From contig JALVEU010000223.1 in assembly GCA_027030565.1 (NCBI GenBank), positions 1-9,821 of the forward strand: 9,821 nt of DNA, given 5' to 3'. Position 1 is the first letter of the stretch, and every line of letters starts with the position of its first letter. The translations under genes and the position numbers were made by a program. Of this stretch, positions 7,694 through 9,821 are shown one piece after another. A model generated the notes under the pieces. The model ran no database searches and was not told the DNA's origin. It saw only the letters and a program-made list of their open reading frames with translations. This stretch comes from Gammaproteobacteria bacterium. GTDB taxonomy: Bacteria > Pseudomonadota > Gammaproteobacteria > JAJDOJ01.

Positions 7694-7990
7694 ATGTTCG
7701 AACCCAGCAGTCGTTACGCATCCATCGCGCAGGCGACCCTCGAGCTTCCCGACGGCCGGGAGGTGCGCCATGTGCGCCGCCGTTTCCTACCCCAGGGGAG
7801 TGCACTGCCGGTGTTGGCGGAGGTGACCGTCACAGACTCGGACCGACTGGACCTCGTGGCTGCTCGCACGCTTGGGGATCCCGAGCTGTTCTGGCGGGTG
7901 GCCGATGCCAACGACGCCATGAATCCTTTCGACCTGGTAGCCGAACCGGGTGCCGTGCTGCACGTTCCCGTGCCACAGGCGGGAGCATGA
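7694..7990 (+). CDS. LysM domain baseplate protein
   Basis: This 98-residue protein starts at ATG 7694, 5 bases after the tube-domain gene. An in-frame GTG at 7685 overlapping that gene's stop is an alternative start. Residues 5-40 are strand-like and contain a charged segment (GREVRHVRRRF, 21-31). Residues 46-93 fit a LysM repeat: VTDSDRLDLVAARTLGDPELFWRVADAND, then a Pro/Val-rich end (AVLHVPVP). Phage and eCIS baseplates use small LysM proteins as structural parts beside the hub (the gpX/gp53 class) rather than for binding peptidoglycan from outside. Its stop overlaps the next ATG as ATGA. The family assignment is good; its exact place in the baseplate is inferred. Confidence 0.84.
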   Translation: MFEPSSRYASIAQATLELPDGREVRHVRRRFLPQGSALPVLAEVTVTDSDRLDLVAARTLGDPELFWRVADANDAMNPFDLVAEPGAVLHVPVPQAGA

Positions 7991-9123
7991 ATCCGCTGGG
8001 CGGCACACTCACCCTGCTCATGGGCGACCGTGTACCGGCGCCGGCGCCGCCGCCCGTCCTGGAGGCGCTGGAGTCGGTGGAGGTGACCCACAGCGACCGG
8101 GGACGCTCCGGCTTCCAGATCACGCTGCGCGCCGGGCGCGGACGCGCCGACCTGATGGACGATCCCCTGCTGGCACTGCCGGCCCTGCGTCCCTGCAGCC
8201 GGGTGGTGATGATCGTGGCGGTGCAGGGTGTGCCCGAGGTGGTCATGGACGGCATCGTGATGGATCAGCAGTACACCCCTTCCGACAGCCCGGGCGCCTC
8301 CCACCTCACCCTCACCGGAGAAGACGTCAGCGTCATGATGGATCTCGAGGAGAGATCCGTCGAACACCCGGCCCAGTCCGAGCCGGTCATCGTGTACAAG
8401 ATCCTCGCGCAGTACGCCCAATACGGTGTGGTCCCGAAGGTGGTTCCGCCGCCCAGCCTGGACGTGCCCTTGCCTGTGGAGCGCACCCCGGTCCAGCAGG
8501 AGACCGATCTGCAATATCTGCAGGAGATGGCGGAACGGTTCGGCTACACCTTCTTCGTCACACCCGGCCCGGCACCGCTGGTCAACACCGCCTACTGGGG
8601 CCCTCCGCCGCGGCTGGGCGCCCCGCAGCGCGCCCTCATCGTGGGCCCCGGCCCCCACAGCAACGCCGAAATTGCCCAGTTCCGTTACGACGGTAACGCA
8701 CCGATCCAGGTGCAGGGACGCGTCCAGGACCGGAACACCGGGCAGGATCTGCCGGTGCGCAGCGTCGGCCTTACGCGCCCACCCCTGGCGACCCAGCCGG
8801 CCTGGGCCACACAGGATTGTGTGGCCACTCGACAATTCCGCCATTCGGGTCTGAGCGCCGCTCAGGCATTCGCTCAGGCCCAAGGCGAGGTGGACATCGC
8901 CGCGGAACGCGCGGTGGAGGTCTCAGGCAGCCTGGACGTCTTGCGTTACCGGGGCGTGCTCAAGCCCCGGGCCCTGGTGGGCGTGCGGGGTGCCGGGTAC
9001 GCCTATGACGGCCTGTACTACGTGCAGCGGGTCACGCACCAAATCCGCCGGGGCGGCTATACCCAGCGTTTTACGCTCACCCGCGAAGGGCTGGGCGCCA
9101 CCACACCGGCCGTGCCCCCATGA
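7987..9123 (+). CDS. gp27/gpD-like hub protein (phage late control D family)
   Basis: This gene encodes 378 residues from ATG 7987, which overlaps the LysM stop as ATGA. An open frame reaching back to 7555 is only a shadow of two good genes. The N-terminus (LESVEVTHSDRGRSGFQITLRAG, 28-50) and the middle (VVMDGIVMD, then SHLTLTGEDVSVMMDLEER) match the first tube-like barrel of the hub. A helical section follows with VIVYKILAQYAQYG and QETDLQYLQEMAERFGYTFFV. The late part holds another strand set, including LVGVRGAGYAYDGLYYVQRVTHQI. This is the arrangement of T4 gp27, phage P2 gpD and the N-terminal half of VgrG or Afp8. In the particle it forms the trimeric hub that links the tube to the central spike. 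In Afp8 and VgrG the spike is fused to it; here the OB-fold spike is the next gene. Its stop overlaps that gene's start. Confidence 0.92.
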   Translation: MNPLGGTLTLLMGDRVPAPAPPPVLEALESVEVTHSDRGRSGFQITLRAGRGRADLMDDPLLALPALRPCSRVVMIVAVQGVPEVVMDGIVMDQQYTPSDSPGASHLTLTGEDVSVMMDLEERSVEHPAQSEPVIVYKILAQYAQYGVVPKVVPPPSLDVPLPVERTPVQQETDLQYLQEMAERFGYTFFVTPGPAPLVNTAYWGPPPRLGAPQRALIVGPGPHSNAEIAQFRYDGNAPIQVQGRVQDRNTGQDLPVRSVGLTRPPLATQPAWATQDCVATRQFRHSGLSAAQAFAQAQGEVDIAAERAVEVSGSLDVLRYRGVLKPRALVGVRGAGYAYDGLYYVQRVTHQIRRGGYTQRFTLTREGLGATTPAVPP

Positions 9124-9605
9124 GAACCTTCTTCGGCAAGTATCGGGGCACGGTGGCCAACAACGTGGACCCGTTGCAGCTGGGGCGCCTCCAGGTGCAG
9201 GTCCCTGCGGTGTACGGAGAAGGCCGGCTCAGCTGGGCCATGCCCTGCGTACCCTTCGCGGGCCCGGGCGTGGGCCTCTTTCTGCTCCCCCCCAACGGGG
9301 CCAACGTGTGGGTGGAGTTCGAGGCCGGAGATCCAGACTACCCCATCTGGAGCGGCTGCTTCTGGGGCCAGGGGGAGGTCCCCGCCTCGCCTGCCATCGA
9401 GCAGATGAAGGTGCTGAAGACAGAGCTGGCCACCATCACCGTGAACGACCTGCCCGGCGCCGGGGGGATCCGGATCGAGACCACCACGGGGGCCCGGATC
9501 GAGATCACCCCCCAAGGGATCCGGATCGACAACGGCATGGGGGGCGTGATCCAGCTCAGCGGCCCGCAGGTGTCCATCAACAACGGCGCCCTGGAGGTGA
9601 CGTGA
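9120..9605 (+). CDS. gp5/gpV-like OB-fold spike protein
   Basis: This 161-residue protein starts at ATG 9120, overlapping the hub stop as ATGA. Residues 4-86 form the OB-fold of the Phage_base_V/gp5 family: FFGKYRGTVANNVDPLQLGRLQVQVP, then AMPCVPFAGPGVGLFLLPPNGANVWVEFEAGDPDYPIWSGCFW, with the typical PxxGANVWVEFExGDPxxPxWxGxxWG pattern. Residues 100-161 turn into short alternating strands (ITVND, GIRIET, ARIEIT, GIRIDN, IQLSG, QVSINN, ALEVT) spaced about 8-9 residues apart, as in the triple-stranded beta-helix of a membrane-puncturing spike. There is no lysozyme domain, unlike T4 gp5. With the hub it makes the central spike complex, tipped by the PAAR-like protein encoded next. Its TGA shares one base with the next ATG. 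Confidence 0.92.
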   Translation: MRTFFGKYRGTVANNVDPLQLGRLQVQVPAVYGEGRLSWAMPCVPFAGPGVGLFLLPPNGANVWVEFEAGDPDYPIWSGCFWGQGEVPASPAIEQMKVLKTELATITVNDLPGAGGIRIETTTGARIEITPQGIRIDNGMGGVIQLSGPQVSINNGALEVT

Positions 9606-9821
9606 TGCCCGGCTTTCTCCTGCACGTCGGCGCGACGGTGATCTGCAGCCACGGCGGACAGGCCCAGCCCGTGGTCCCCAACTCCCGGGTGCGGGTGGGC
9701 GGCCAGCCCATCGTCACCCTGAGCGGGCCCTACACCGTAGCCGGTTGTCCATTCAACGTCAGCGGAAGCCCGGTTCCCTGCGTGACCGCCAACTGGGTCA
9801 CCGCCGCGGTGCGGGTTCGGG
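9605..9821 (+). CDS. PAAR-like spike tip protein, 3' partial
   Basis: Translation from ATG 9605, which shares a base with the spike stop, gives 72 residues before the window ends in mid-gene. The start is MPGFLLHVGATVICSHGG; the Gly-rich turns and short strands (VRVGGQPIVTLSGPYTVAGCPF, 29-50) look like the repeated beta-hairpins of a PAAR cone. H7, C14, H16, C48 and C59 are candidates for the metal site that holds the PAAR tip together. The protein would cap the gp5-like spike, sharpening it and possibly carrying effectors, as Afp10 does. Its overlap with the spike gene shows it belongs to the same operon. The C-terminus is not visible, so any extension or fused toxin domain cannot be judged. 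Confidence 0.85.
   Translation, partial: MPGFLLHVGATVICSHGGQAQPVVPNSRVRVGGQPIVTLSGPYTVAGCPFNVSGSPVPCVTANWVTAAVRVR

Noticed and set aside
7555..7986. N-terminal extension of the hub gene
   Set aside because: It overlaps the tube-domain and LysM genes in another frame; ATG 7987 overlaps the LysM stop and begins the recognisable hub sequence.
7714..8883. 389-aa open frame on the − strand opposite LysM and hub
   Set aside because: It is antisense to well-supported baseplate genes, is His/Arg/Gly rich without domain features, and lacks a plausible ribosome site.

Overview
This window is part of an extracellular contractile injection system (eCIS) locus, the phage-tail-like family that includes the Serratia antifeeding prophage (Afp), Photorhabdus virulence cassettes (PVC) and metamorphosis-associated contractile structures. 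All credible genes lie on the + strand. The high GC content of the structural genes suggests a high-GC bacterium, possibly a proteobacterium, but nothing here fixes the taxon. There is no rRNA, tRNA, IS element, CRISPR array or integrase.

Layout. (1) Bases 1-1643 hold the 3' part of an eCIS AAA+ ATPase (Afp15-like), cut by the window start. (2) Bases 1640-1912 hold a 90-aa accessory protein, coupled to the ATPase by an ATGA overlap. (3) Bases 1909-3615 and 3681-5156 hold two DUF4157 (eCIS core domain) proteins. They share an almost identical N-terminal module with a Cx1C/Cx2C cysteine knuckle and a HExxH-containing DUF4157 domain, then diverge completely. They look like two alternative cargo effectors on a common loading module. 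The C-terminus of the first has a GNAT-like motif; that of the second has a D-x-Y-D motif that could be colicin-M-like (weak). (4) Bases 5157-5347 are an AT-rich intergenic region with a hairpin, a strong Shine-Dalgarno sequence and a 10-codon mini-ORF overlapping the next start. (5) Bases 5348-6187 hold an Amidase_3-type N-acetylmuramoyl-L-alanine amidase with an extra N-terminal domain. (6) Bases 6190-6984 hold a membrane protein with two N-terminal helices and a cytosolic CBS pair. (7) Bases 7026-9821 hold a tightly packed baseplate/spike operon: CIS tube-domain protein (Afp7-like), LysM protein, gp27-like hub, gp5-like OB-fold spike, and a PAAR-like tip cut by the window end.

How the genes may work together. 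The spike operon makes the central hub and tip that punctures the target. The AAA+ ATPase is the conserved eCIS assembly or cargo-handling ATPase. The DUF4157 proteins are the probable payloads. The amidase could open the peptidoglycan to release or pass particles, and the CBS membrane protein could anchor or sense. Sheath, inner tube, baseplate wedges, tape measure and terminator are not in the window and presumably lie on either side.

The most notable points are the duplicated loading module with swapped C-termini, the two uncharacterised effector domains, the amidase/CBS membrane pair inside the locus, and the mini-ORF in front of the amidase.
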